From the NCBI GenBank assembly GCA_022564635.1, contig JADFLA010000008.1, positions 1-34,491 on the forward strand: a stretch of DNA of 34,491 nucleotides. Direction: 5' to 3'. This document shows, one piece after another, positions 8,509-16,673 of the stretch. How positions within the stretch are numbered: position 1 is the stretch's first letter; the number at the start of each line of letters is the position of its first letter. The notes below the pieces were generated by a model. The model saw nothing but the letters and a program-made list of their open reading frames with translations, had not been told where the DNA came from and did not search any database. The position numbers were made by a program, and so were the translations under genes. The stretch is from Nanobdellota archaeon (GTDB lineage Archaea; Nanobdellota; Nanobdellia; Woesearchaeales; GW2011-AR4).

Positions 8509-8913
8509 ATGACAAATATAGCTTTAGTGGTTTCTGATTTTAATAAAGAAATAACCTCAAAAATGGAAAAGAATGCTGAGAAAACAGCAAGGGAATTAAA
8601 TGCAAAAATTGTCAAAAAAATTCATGTTCCAGGATCTTTTGAGATACCTTTTGCAGCACAAATCTTAATTAAAAAAGGTAATATTGATGCTGTTGTTATT
8701 TTAGGAGCAGTAACCCAAGGAGATACAGATCATGATGTAGTAATTGTTAATGCCATTTCAAAAAAATTACTGGATATATCCTTAAATTTTAATAAACCAA
8801 TTGGTTTTGGAATAATAGGCCCAAGAGTAACATGGCAACAAGCCCAGAAAAGAGCAGCACAATATTCAGAAAGAGCAGTAAAGACAGCTGTAGAAATGAT
8901 TAAAATCAATTAA
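8509..8913 (+). CDS. ribH: 6,7-dimethyl-8-ribityllumazine synthase
   Basis: Condenses 5-amino-6-ribitylaminouracil with 3,4-dihydroxy-2-butanone 4-phosphate to lumazine, the substrate of the ribC product. Motifs: VPGSFEIPFAAQ, VILGAVTQGDTDHDVV with the catalytic histidine in the TDHD segment, and PIGFGIIGPRVTWQQAQKRA. 134 residues. It follows the phosphoesterase by 45 bases and converges on the oxidoreductase gene. The earlier riboflavin genes (GTP cyclohydrolase, reductase/deaminase, ribB) are not in this window. Confidence 0.93.
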   Translation: MTNIALVVSDFNKEITSKMEKNAEKTARELNAKIVKKIHVPGSFEIPFAAQILIKKGNIDAVVILGAVTQGDTDHDVVIVNAISKKLLDISLNFNKPIGFGIIGPRVTWQQAQKRAAQYSERAVKTAVEMIKIN

Positions 8914-8921
8914 TAATGTAA

Positions 8922-9890
8922 CTAAGGAATCAACAACAACTTTCCCATTGTTTTCCTGCTTTCTAATTCTTTATGGGCTTCTTTTGCTTCTGAAAGTGGA
9001 AATGTTTTATGAATTCTTATTTTCAGTTCTCCAGAATTTATCCATTGAAATAGGTCATTCGTTCTTTGCATAATATCCTCATTGTTTGTGGCATAATTAG
9101 CTAATGTTGGTCTCGTCAAAAACAAAGAACCTTTTTCTGACAATATTCTTGTATTAAACTCAGGTATTGCACCACTTGATTGACCAAATGATACTAATAA
9201 ACCTCTAGGCTTTAAACAATTTAGGCTCTTAAGAAAAGTTGTCTTTCCAACAGAGTCATAAACAACATCAACTCCATTATTATTAGTTAATTTTTTAACC
9301 TCTACCTCAAAATCTTCTTTTGTGTATAAGATTATTTCATCAGCACCAGCTTCTTTTGCAAGCTTTGCTTTTTCCTCAGTTGATACAGTTCCTATTACTC
9401 TTGCCCCTAACTTTTTTGCAATTTGAGTTAATAATAATCCCACTCCACCAGCAGCTGCATGCAATAAAATAGTATTATTTTTTTTGATTTTAAATGTACT
9501 ATGAGTTAAATAATGAGCAGTCATTCCTTGTAACATTGAAGCACAAGCTGTTTTTATATCAATATCATCTGGTATCTTAACTAACTTCCATGCAGGAACA
9601 ATAACATATTCTGCATACGAACCAATATTCATAGCATATGCAATTCTATCACCTTTACTTACTTCTGAAACATTTCCACCAACAGCATCTACAACACCAG
9701 CTGCTTCCATACCTGGTGTAAATGGAACTTCATTTGGATACAAACCAGTTCTTTGGTAAATATCAATATAATTAACTCCAGCAACCTCTATCTTAACCCT
9801 TGCCTCATTTTCTTTAGGTTCAGGCATTGACATATCTTCATAAGAAAGTACATCCGAACCTCCAAATTTATTCACTCTTATAGCTTTCAT
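8922..9890 (-). CDS. Zinc-independent MDR oxidoreductase, quinone oxidoreductase-like
   Basis: A 322-residue medium-chain dehydrogenase/reductase. The GroES-like half carries GSDVLSYEDMSMPEPKENE and FTPGMEAAGVVDAVG, without the zinc-ligand cysteine cluster. The Rossmann half carries the NADPH motif HAAAGGVGLLLTQIAKKLGA and then YDSVGKTTFLKSLNCL. Known relatives reduce quinones or enones with NADPH. I chose ATG at 9890 (MKAIRVNKFG); a GTG nine bases upstream is also in frame. Its stop lies 8 bases from that of convergent ribH. The physiological acceptor is unknown. Confidence 0.88.
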   Translation of the reverse strand: MKAIRVNKFGGSDVLSYEDMSMPEPKENEARVKIEVAGVNYIDIYQRTGLYPNEVPFTPGMEAAGVVDAVGGNVSEVSKGDRIAYAMNIGSYAEYVIVPAWKLVKIPDDIDIKTACASMLQGMTAHYLTHSTFKIKKNNTILLHAAAGGVGLLLTQIAKKLGARVIGTVSTEEKAKLAKEAGADEIILYTKEDFEVEVKKLTNNNGVDVVYDSVGKTTFLKSLNCLKPRGLLVSFGQSSGAIPEFNTRILSEKGSLFLTRPTLANYATNNEDIMQRTNDLFQWINSGELKIRIHKTFPLSEAKEAHKELESRKTMGKLLLIP

Positions 9891-9940
9891 CAATACCACT
9901 CTAAATTAGAAATACAATTGTTATTAAAAATATTGTTAAA

Positions 9941-10027
9941 TTATTTAATTTTACTGGCTTTATACATATGCCAAGATAAATATCCTAAAATAATTACAGC
10001 TATTAACAAAGATTGATTTTTGTCCAT
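9941..10027 (-). CDS. Putative single-helix microprotein (28 residues)
   Basis: An ATG-initiated frame with one strongly hydrophobic stretch (SLLIAVIILGYLSWHMYKAS) and a basic tail, as expected for a small membrane protein oriented with its C-terminus inside. TGAGAT precedes the ATG and an AT-rich TATA-like stretch lies further upstream. It fills most of the 230-base space between two larger genes. Codon pattern and hydrophobicity support it, but a random ORF cannot be excluded. Confidence 0.4.
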   Translation of the reverse strand: MDKNQSLLIAVIILGYLSWHMYKASKIK

Positions 10028-10129
10028 TTTATCTCATATTTAATTTTTATTCCCAATTATTTTAATTTTATTATTATATTTGAAATATTTTTATATTAAA
10101 TTGTTGTTTTAATTTATTGAATTTAGAAT

Positions 10130-10918
10130 TTAACCAAAAAACTTATTCAAAGGCTTTTCTTTTTTAACTTCCAACTCTTTCTTGTATACCTTACCTATCT
10201 TCTTCTGCGCCATCAAGGATTCAACAAATGGCTTCCTTGTTCTTCTGTTTAAAACATCATTTTCCAGTATTTCGGCTAATTTCTCTGGCTTAATTGCAGA
10301 TTCTTTTAGAATTAAAGCTAACCTTTCCTCATTTGTCTTCTTAAACTCTTTTATTACATCATCTCTGTTCAATAACTCTGTTAAAAACTCCCTTTTTTTT
10401 GAATGACTTAAGGTATTATACAAAACATCAACAAACTTCTTTGGATTCTGCATTAACAAAAACTTGGTAATCTGCATTGTCCTTATAACATCATTCTTAA
10501 AATATTCAGTTTTAAGTTCTTTCATAACATCTGAAAGTATATCCTCAAACTCCATCATTATTATGCCATTTTTTTCCAATTTTCTTATTATCTCATCTTT
10601 ATCTTTTGGCAGCGAATTTAAAACAACAACATTCTCTATCCCAACATCCTTGCTCATATCCTTTGTATATTTTTTTATTGCAACAGCAATATTTTTGTCA
10701 TCAAACTTCTCATCAATAATTTTATCAATAGCATAGTTCTGTTCGTTAAATCCAGTTATTGAGCAATTAATCTCAACATGCATAATATGATTTAAAACAC
10801 CTTTATCAAACTTTAATGCAAGAATTCCAATATCCTTATTTCCACTCTTAAGATTATTGACTGTAAAATAGCCTCTCCTATTAAGCCAGAAATCAACTAC
10901 CTCTTTCTCAGCTGACAA
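10130..10918 (-). CDS. Hypothetical protein with a degenerate PD-(D/E)XK-like N-terminal domain
   Basis: 262 residues. The start is a TTG preceded by a strong GGGGGGTG ribosome site and a TATA box (CCTTATAAATCC) further up. Residues 1-60 (EKEVVDFWLNRRGYFTVNNL, then NKDIGILALKF and HVEINCSI) follow the order seen in PD-(D/E)XK folds, with an aspartate, then ExN where ExK is expected, so catalysis is doubtful. The rest is helical and charged, ending with a lysine-rich KKEKPLNKFFG tail that looks like a possible protein-interaction peptide. Function unknown; a DNA-binding or repair accessory role is a guess. Confidence 0.6.
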   Translation of the reverse strand: MSAEKEVVDFWLNRRGYFTVNNLKSGNKDIGILALKFDKGVLNHIMHVEINCSITGFNEQNYAIDKIIDEKFDDKNIAVAIKKYTKDMSKDVGIENVVVLNSLPKDKDEIIRKLEKNGIIMMEFEDILSDVMKELKTEYFKNDVIRTMQITKFLLMQNPKKFVDVLYNTLSHSKKREFLTELLNRDDVIKEFKKTNEERLALILKESAIKPEKLAEILENDVLNRRTRKPFVESLMAQKKIGKVYKKELEVKKEKPLNKFFG

Positions 10919-10974
10919 TAATCACACCCCCCTTAGGATTTGTAAAATAGCTTGGATTTATAAGGTTTTTGTTT

Positions 10975-11394
10975 TCAAATATCCAACAAATTCAACCCAA
11001 TAAGCTCATCATGCTTCCTATTAATTTCAGCATCTAACTTAACCAGAATAATCTCGCATGTTGCAGCTATTTTACCTTCCTTTAAATGACCAGAAATAGC
11101 TTTCATTTCATCATCTCCTAAAGTTATGTGGCAATGCAAATAAACCTCATTGTCCATTGTAGTTATATTTCCAGTTAAATTTGTTATCTCCAACACCTGC
11201 TTAAATACTTTTGATGTATATTTTTTATTTTCTACAATATAATGAGCCAACTCAACCTCATCTAAAGCTCCTATACCGGAAAAATAACCACATTTTATAT
11301 TATTTTTAGTGCAGAAATCCTTTACACTATCAATTATTTTCTCCCCTCTATCCAATCTTACAAAATAAGTATCTTTCATCTTTTTAAATCTCAT
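10975..11394 (-). CDS. PPC/DUF296-domain protein
   Basis: A single PPC domain spans the 139 residues: DRGEKIIDSVKDFC, the core CGYFSGIGALDEVELAHY, then HCHITLGDDEMKAISGHLKEGKI with the family histidines and GHL motif. In plants the domain follows AT-hooks; bacterial and archaeal stand-alone versions form trimers of unproven function, often suspected to bind DNA or metal. Start ATG at 11394; an ATG at 11379 is a better match to leaderless spacing from a TATA-like TTTAAAAAAATATT. It sits downstream (minus direction) of the structured region 11418-11558. Confidence 0.82.
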   Translation of the reverse strand: MRFKKMKDTYFVRLDRGEKIIDSVKDFCTKNNIKCGYFSGIGALDEVELAHYIVENKKYTSKVFKQVLEITNLTGNITTMDNEVYLHCHITLGDDEMKAISGHLKEGKIAATCEIILVKLDAEINRKHDELIGLNLLDI

Positions 11395-11417
11395 TTTTAT
11401 AATATTTTTTTAAACAA

Positions 11418-11558
11418 CGGAATTCCACCAATCTGTGATTGGTGGAATGAGTAGTGCTCGAAAACCACTAATTAAATTGGTGGAATTCCGAGCATCAAAA
11501 ACCACTAAATGTGTAGCTAATAAAATCATGCCACCCATCTAGGATGGGTGGTTTTTGA
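11418..11558. promoter_or_regulatory. Intergenic region with competing hairpins
   Basis: Four overlapping perfect pairings fill a 215-base gap between two minus-strand genes. Bases 11422-11432 pair locally with 11438-11448 (11 bp). The same arm, extended to 11418-11432, pairs alternatively with 11476-11490 (15 bp). Bases 11531-11539 pair locally with 11543-11551 (9 bp, then TTTTT on the plus strand). The right arm of that hairpin, within 11548-11558, pairs alternatively with 11495-11505 (11 bp). TGCTCG/CGAGCA (11455-11460 with 11489-11494) adds a fifth stem. Local and long-range folds exclude each other, as in attenuators. No ORF. Confidence 0.55.
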
Positions 11559-11608
11559 CATTTTTTATTATTGATTATTAAATATTATTATTTTTGTTAA
11601 TGAAAAAT

Positions 11609-12286
11609 TTATTTCTTCAAAATTATGATATTTCCCCTTCCTTTTTTAATCTTTTCAATTGTTCCTTTATGTTCTAACTCATCTATCATCAAGCTTATTT
11701 TAGCTTCTGACAAAGGTATTTGTTTTCTTATATGTTTTTGTGTTGTTCTTCCACCTTCATCTTTAATTATTTTTACTATTTGTCCTAAATCATTTCCTTC
11801 ATATTCTTCTTTTGTTTTTTTCTCTGCCTCCGTAATTGAAATTTTCTTTTTATTTTTTATATAGACAAAAATAGCTACCAAAATAAATAAAATTAAAATA
11901 AACAATATTACAAAATTTATCTTTGTTTCTGGATAGGGATCTATAATATTAATATCATCATCAAGTAAATCTTCTTCTAAGCTAGGAAATAAAATCAAAT
12001 CAAGAACATAGCTTCCCTGATCTTTTATTGTTATATTTTCACTTACAGAGGCTTTTAATAAATCCCCAATATATTGCCTTGCTTCTACTCTATAATCACC
12101 ATTTGGAACATTAAATGCATAACTTCCATTTTTTGATATGTAAAATTGTCTAGGTTCTGTATTAATTTCAACTCTTATATCCTTTGCTTTGTCTAAAGAC
12201 AAATCATAGATAGTTCCATATATAGTTGCAGAAAAAACTAGTTGAGGAAACAATAGTAGCATTACAAATGGTATTATAAGTCTCAT
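11609..12286 (-). CDS. Membrane-anchored winged-helix protein with extracellular beta domain
   Basis: 225 residues in clear order: signal peptide (to about 19, ending VFSA); an extracellular beta-sandwich resembling carboxypeptidase-regulatory/CNA-B modules (IYGTIYDLSLDKAKDIRVEI, then YAFNVPNGDYRVEARQY); one membrane helix (about 124-142); and a cytoplasmic winged helix-turn-helix (GGRTTQKHIRKQIPLSEAKISLMIDELEHKGTIEKIKKGRGNIIIL). Such one-component regulators occur in archaea and could link an outside cue to DNA. A TATA-like TTTTTATATAGC lies shortly before the ATG. Target unknown. Confidence 0.78.
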   Translation of the reverse strand: MRLIIPFVMLLLFPQLVFSATIYGTIYDLSLDKAKDIRVEINTEPRQFYISKNGSYAFNVPNGDYRVEARQYIGDLLKASVSENITIKDQGSYVLDLILFPSLEEDLLDDDINIIDPYPETKINFVILFILILFILVAIFVYIKNKKKISITEAEKKTKEEYEGNDLGQIVKIIKDEGGRTTQKHIRKQIPLSEAKISLMIDELEHKGTIEKIKKGRGNIIILKK

Positions 12287-12537
12287 AATAAGTGATTAGA
12301 TAGTGCTATATAAAAATTTTCTCAAAATTAAGAAGTTCAATAAAAAGCCATTAATTAAAAATATGAATAAAAATATCTCTAAAAAGTAAAATAAGCCAGA
12401 ATAAAGCTTTGTAAAGCTTTAAAACCATTAAAAAAGCCTCATTTTTCTGATAAAAAAAGTTTATTTATAAACAAAATAGCCTATCTTCTTTCTGCTCATT
12501 ACAAACAATGGGCATTAACCATACAAAAGTAGGACTA

Positions 12538-12565
12538 AAAATTTATAAACTTTATATGCGGAGGT
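12538..12565 (+). promoter_or_regulatory. Promoter and ribosome binding site of the coiled-coil protein gene
   Basis: TATA-like AAATTTATAAAC (12538-12549) is followed by a full GGAGGT Shine-Dalgarno (12560-12565) seven bases before the ATG at 12573, one of the strongest translation signals in the window. Confidence 0.55.
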
Positions 12566-12572
12566 AATTAAA

Positions 12573-14765
12573 ATGAAGAAATTAGCAACAATATTTACAT
12601 TAGCAATTTTTTTAATAAGCTTAATGCCTATTTCTATTGCTCAAGAAAGAACAGATGAAGAAAAAAGGCTTGATGATTTAGAAAAAGATAGGCTTCAAGT
12701 ACTGGAAGATCAAGAGAAAGATAGGTTAAAGGCAGATGAAGATCTACAGAAAGAAAGATTAGAACAAGCAGAGGATTTGCAAAAAGCAAGAACAAGAAGT
12801 TTAAAAGAAACACAGAGAGATGGGTTTAGAGCAGTAAGATTATCAAAAGATGAAATTTTAAAGGAAAGAAAATTTGCAGATCTTAGAGAAGATCGTCTAG
12901 CCAGATTTAGGGAACTAAAGGAAGAAGATTTGGATAAGTTTAAGGATTTAAAAAAAGAAGAACTTGAGAAATTTGCAGATTTAAAAAAGGAAAGATTAGA
13001 TAGGCTAAAAGAGTTAAAAAAAGAAGAACTTGAGAATTTAAAGCATTTGAAAAAGGAAAAACTAGAGAAGGTTAGCAAATTAAGCAAAAAAAAGCTTGAA
13101 AAATTATCAAAATTAAGACAAGAGCAAATTACAAGATTAACAGAAGTTAAAGCAGCTAGATTAAGAAAAATGATGGGGTTGAATGAAGACCAGCTTAAGA
13201 AAATTGCTGACCTAGATGTAAAACAAATAGAAAAACTTTCCCATCTAGATAGATCAAGATTAGAAGAAATTTCCAAGCTAGATAAAACCCAATTAAGACA
13301 AAGATTAGATAAGATAAAGATCAAAAAAGTAGATGCAAGATTAAAATTCAAGAAAAGAATAGTTTCAGAGCAAAGAATAAAGCAAGCAGAAGAGAGATTT
13401 AAAGAGGCAAGAGAAAAGCTTAAGGAAGCAAAAATAAAACTAGAAGAAAGAAGGAGATTATTGCTTGAAGCAAGGGAAGCAGGCAATGACGATGCAATAA
13501 TTGAGCATGCGAAAAATGGTTTGCTAAGAGCAGCAGACGCAATAATAGCTCATCTAGAGAAAGTAAAGAACAAAGTCTTACAATCTGAGGATTTAGACGA
13601 GGAAAAAGCAGATTCTATTATAGCCGATTTAGATGCAAAAATTGCTGAAATAAACGATGCAAAGGCAAAAGCAGAGGCAGCAACCACAAAAGAGGAAATA
13701 AGGGAAGCAGCCAAGGCAATAAATGCATCTTGGAAAAGAATAAAGGTAAAGTCAGAGCAGCATGCACGTGAAATTGTTAATGGAAAAGTAAGAAGCATAT
13801 TGAAAAGAAGCGAGCAACTAGAGAAAAAGTTTGACAAAATTCTTGCAGAAATGGAAGAAAGAGGCATTGAAGTAGAAGTTTTAGATGAAAAAGTAGATGC
13901 ATTTAGCGACAAAATAGCCGAAGCAAGAGAAAAACTTAAGCAATCTGAGGAAAAATTCAGGGAAGCAAAAGCAACTGGTATTGATGGAGATAGAAAAAGT
14001 TTGTTAGATGAAGCGAAAACCCTAGCAAGAGAAGCACATGGTGATTTAAAGGAAGCACATGACATTTTAAAAGAGATTGTAAGAGAAATTAAAACATCCT
14101 ATAGAGAAGTTGATTTTGAAGTAGAGGATGAAGATGAATTGATAGAAGTAGAAGAGGAAGATGAGGAAGAAGAAAAACAAAAAGTCGAGGTTGAAGTTGA
14201 AGGAACTTTAACAGACGAGCAACAATTAATCGTAGAGTCTTTGGTCAATAGCTTACAAGAAATAAAAACTGATGTGAAAATAAAAATAAAAGTTGAAATT
14301 GAGGATGACGAGGTCAAGATTAAAAAAGAAATAAAAGGAACTTTAACTGTTGGTCAACAAACTTTAGTTGATGAATTAGCAGCGAGTTTAGAAACAACAG
14401 TAGAAGACAAAGTAAAAATAGAAATAGAGACAAAATTTGAAGAGGAAGAAGAGCCTGAAGAAAAAGATGAAGAAAATAAAGCAAGGGAAAAGGCAGAAGA
14501 AGCAATAAATGATGCTAGGGAAGAAATAGCTAAAACAGAAGAAAGGATAGCTAAAGAAACAGAAAAAGGAATGGATGTTAGCGAAGCACAAGTTATTCTA
14601 GAGGACTCGATAAATGTCGTGTCCCAAGCAGAGGAAGCCTTTGCTAATAGAGACTATGCTAGAGCAAAAGAATTAGCGGAAAGCGCTGAGAAATTAGCTT
14701 CAGATGCGGGTAGGGGATCGATGTTCAAAGAAGAAACAAAAGCCTCTGAAACAGAAGAAGTATAA
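12573..14765 (+). CDS. Large secreted protein with 11-residue (hendecad) helical repeats
   Basis: 730 residues with a cleavable signal peptide (about 1-23, ending SIAQ). Residues about 28-250 consist of 11-residue units of the type FxxLKKExLxK (FKDLKKEELEK, FADLKKERLDR, LKELKKEELEN and so on), at least a dozen in register. This implies a long straight or right-handed coiled coil. A second helical region (about 265-500) has alanine/lysine-rich heptads. An acidic linker leads to two tandem copies of a beta-strand-like unit, GTLTDEQQLIVESLVNSL and GTLTVGQQTLVDELAASL, each followed by KVEIE-type strands. The C-terminal part is again helical. There is no membrane anchor. Possible cell-surface stalk or envelope spacer. 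Confidence 0.8.
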   Translation: MKKLATIFTLAIFLISLMPISIAQERTDEEKRLDDLEKDRLQVLEDQEKDRLKADEDLQKERLEQAEDLQKARTRSLKETQRDGFRAVRLSKDEILKERKFADLREDRLARFRELKEEDLDKFKDLKKEELEKFADLKKERLDRLKELKKEELENLKHLKKEKLEKVSKLSKKKLEKLSKLRQEQITRLTEVKAARLRKMMGLNEDQLKKIADLDVKQIEKLSHLDRSRLEEISKLDKTQLRQRLDKIKIKKVDARLKFKKRIVSEQRIKQAEERFKEAREKLKEAKIKLEERRRLLLEAREAGNDDAIIEHAKNGLLRAADAIIAHLEKVKNKVLQSEDLDEEKADSIIADLDAKIAEINDAKAKAEAATTKEEIREAAKAINASWKRIKVKSEQHAREIVNGKVRSILKRSEQLEKKFDKILAEMEERGIEVEVLDEKVDAFSDKIAEAREKLKQSEEKFREAKATGIDGDRKSLLDEAKTLAREAHGDLKEAHDILKEIVREIKTSYREVDFEVEDEDELIEVEEEDEEEEKQKVEVEVEGTLTDEQQLIVESLVNSLQEIKTDVKIKIKVEIEDDEVKIKKEIKGTLTVGQQTLVDELAASLETTVEDKVKIEIETKFEEEEEPEEKDEENKAREKAEEAINDAREEIAKTEERIAKETEKGMDVSEAQVILEDSINVVSQAEEAFANRDYARAKELAESAEKLASDAGRGSMFKEETKASETEEV

Positions 14766-14839
14766 TCTTCTTTGATTATTTTATATTTATTCAGAAATAT
14801 TTAAAAATAATTAAAACATAAAAACAAAATGGTGATTAA

Positions 14840-15112
14840 ATGATTAAACAACTTCAAATTACTTTGATGATAATATTAGTCATGGTTTTAATAGTAAGTT
14901 GTGCTCCTAAACCAGCTCCAGTTACTGCCCCCGCAGTAGAAGAACCTAAAGTAGCAATTCCAACAGTTCCAAAAGAAGTTCCTACAACAGGAGAAGCATC
15001 TGTGGATGAGGTTGCAACAGATATTTCTGATGCTAGCGATACAGACGACGAACTTGATACATCCGAGTTAGATGATGTAGATAGCATACTTGCAGAGATA
15101 GAAAACATATAA
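14840..15112 (+). CDS. Small acidic lipoprotein
   Basis: 90 residues. A hydrophobic N-terminus leads into VLIVSCAP, a lipobox-type sequence predicting lipid attachment at the cysteine near residue 21. A proline/alanine/valine-rich linker (APKPAPVTAPAVEEPKVAIP) follows, then a very acidic tail (ISDASDTDDELDTSELDDVD). GGTGATT just before the ATG is a good ribosome site. It follows the large repeat protein by 74 bases on the same strand, so the acidic tail may bind the basic coiled coil at the surface; this is inference. No enzyme motif. Confidence 0.65.
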   Translation: MIKQLQITLMIILVMVLIVSCAPKPAPVTAPAVEEPKVAIPTVPKEVPTTGEASVDEVATDISDASDTDDELDTSELDDVDSILAEIENI

Positions 15113-15151
15113 TTAACAATTTTTATATAATGATCTTAATTCTTTATTATT

Positions 15152-16240
15152 ATGATTGAATTAGACGGTTCCTACTTAGAAGGTGGAGGTAGTATAGCAA
15201 GAATAGCATTAGCCCTCTCAACCCTTACGCATCAACCTTTTGAAATAGAAAACATAAGAAAAAACAGGCCACAACCAGGTCTAAAACACCAGCATCTATT
15301 CTGCATCAAAGCACTAGAAAAACTATGTAATGCTAAAGCAGAAGGAGCATCATTAGGTTCAACATCTTTGGAATATTATCCTAAAAAAATAGAAGGAAAA
15401 ACAATAGACATAGACATACAAACTGCTGGATCTATTTCCTTGTTTTTGCAAGCAATTTTATTGCCTGCAATGTTTGCAGATAAACAAGTAAAATTAAATA
15501 TTGTTGGTGGTACAGATGGAAAATGGTCTGCTCCAATAGATTATTTTAATAATATCTATTTACCCCAAATCCAAAAATATGCAAATATTGAATGTAAGCT
15601 AATAAAAAGGGGTTATTATCCAAAAGGCAATGGTCAAGTACAAATAAAAATCAATCCAATATACAAAATTTCTGATTTCAATGAATTTTACAATAATTTA
15701 AAAGAAAATGCTCCAAAAATAAATCTAATTGAACAAGGAGATTTAATTCAAATAAAAGGCATTTCCCATGCATCTTCAAACTTGCAGGAAGCTAATGTTG
15801 CCGAAAGACAAGCAAAGTCAGCTGAAATAACCTTAAAACGTTACAATTGTCCAATAAACATACAAACAGAGTATAGTGAAACACTATCAACAGGCTCTGG
15901 AATAACCTTATGGGCAATATTCTCAAAAGACAAAGACGAAATTGACGCCAGAAATCCAGTTAGATTAGGCTCGGACGCATTAGGGGAAAGAGGCAAAAAA
16001 GCTGAAATCGTTGGCAAAGAAGCAGCACAAACACTTGCAACAGAAATAGAAAGCAAAGCACCAGTAGATACGCATCTAGCTGATCAAATTTTACCATTAA
16101 TGAGTCTAGTTTCAAACAGCAAAATAAAAACATCAAAAATAACCAACCATACAAAAACAAACATCTACACAATAGAGAAATTTCTCGGAAAAATATTTTC
16201 AATAAACGAAAGTAATAATATTATTTCTACAATAGATTAA
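15152..16240 (+). CDS. rtcA: RNA 3'-terminal phosphate cyclase
   Basis: Converts RNA 3'-phosphate ends to 2',3'-cyclic phosphates through an enzyme-AMP intermediate. The N-terminus IELDGSYLEGGGSIARIALALS and NIRKNRPQPGLKHQHL are signature stretches, as are YPKGNGQVQIKI and VDTHLADQILPLMSL. The nucleophilic histidine of the family is in the HxxTN motif, here HTKTNIYTIEKFL (about residue 333). 362 residues is a normal length. No rtcB or other RNA-repair partner is in the window. Confidence 0.93.
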   Translation: MIELDGSYLEGGGSIARIALALSTLTHQPFEIENIRKNRPQPGLKHQHLFCIKALEKLCNAKAEGASLGSTSLEYYPKKIEGKTIDIDIQTAGSISLFLQAILLPAMFADKQVKLNIVGGTDGKWSAPIDYFNNIYLPQIQKYANIECKLIKRGYYPKGNGQVQIKINPIYKISDFNEFYNNLKENAPKINLIEQGDLIQIKGISHASSNLQEANVAERQAKSAEITLKRYNCPINIQTEYSETLSTGSGITLWAIFSKDKDEIDARNPVRLGSDALGERGKKAEIVGKEAAQTLATEIESKAPVDTHLADQILPLMSLVSNSKIKTSKITNHTKTNIYTIEKFLGKIFSINESNNIISTID

Positions 16241-16298
16241 TAATAAAAAATAATGGAAAAACAATTTTATTGTATTATACATTAAATTGAAATAATAA

Positions 16299-16310
16299 GT
16301 TTTATAAATA
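16299..16310 (+). promoter_or_regulatory. TATA box for the Zn-ribbon gene
   Basis: GTTTTATAAATA is centred about 26 bases before the ATG at 16331, as for a leaderless transcript. Confidence 0.55.
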
Positions 16311-16330
16311 AAACACCAATCCTAAAAAAC

Positions 16331-16507
16331 ATGTTAAAAGAAAAAGTAGTATGCTCATCTTGTAAGAAAAACGTTGCAAATTCAAAAGGTACTACCGTAT
16401 TTAACTGTCCGAATTGTGGCAAAACAGAAATTACTAGGTGTATACATTGCAGGGAAATAGCTGCGAAATATGTTTGTTTGAGTTGTTCGTTTGAAGGGCC
16501 TAATTAG
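16331..16507 (+). CDS. Small Zn-ribbon protein of the COG2888/HVO_2753 type
   Basis: 58 residues containing four zinc knuckles: CSSC near the N-terminus, CPNCGK, CIHC and CLSC near the C-terminus. This is the pattern of the archaeal small zinc-finger protein predicted to bind RNA and act in translation. In many archaea its gene lies directly upstream of elongation factor 1-beta. Here that pair is kept, but a LAGLIDADG reading frame has come to lie between them. The TATA box gives a leaderless start. Confidence 0.85.
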   Translation: MLKEKVVCSSCKKNVANSKGTTVFNCPNCGKTEITRCIHCREIAAKYVCLSCSFEGPN

Positions 16508-16599
16508 ATTTCTTAATAATTTTTAATTTAGCATTTAAATCACTTTATTAGTATTTCAACTATCAAATTGTGATTTTTTATTTTCTATATTGAAAATAA

Positions 16600-16619
16600 G
16601 CACTGGACATTCACGCGTA
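16600..16619 (+). repeat. 20-base element shared by both LAGLIDADG genes (copy 1)
   Basis: GCACTGGACATTCACGCGTA is identical to 29155-29174. In both places a TATA-like TATTTAAA follows within a few bases and then a LAGLIDADG gene on the same strand. It may be a transcription-factor site carried with the gene or the conserved edge of a mobile unit. Confidence 0.75.
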
Positions 16620-16673
16620 AGCTATTTAAAAATCAATTACATAGTTTCAACCATGGAAAAATATGTGATTTAA

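Noticed and set aside
11418-11558. CRISPR array or IS200/IS605 end
   Set aside because: Only two short direct copies occur, with unequal surroundings, no spacer periodicity, and no transposase or cas gene nearby.
12710-13486. Long minus-strand serine/phenylalanine-rich ORF, and similar ones at 13550-14065 and 14099-14591
   Set aside because: These are antisense shadows of the lysine/glutamate-rich coiled-coil gene; their composition is a direct consequence of the opposite strand.
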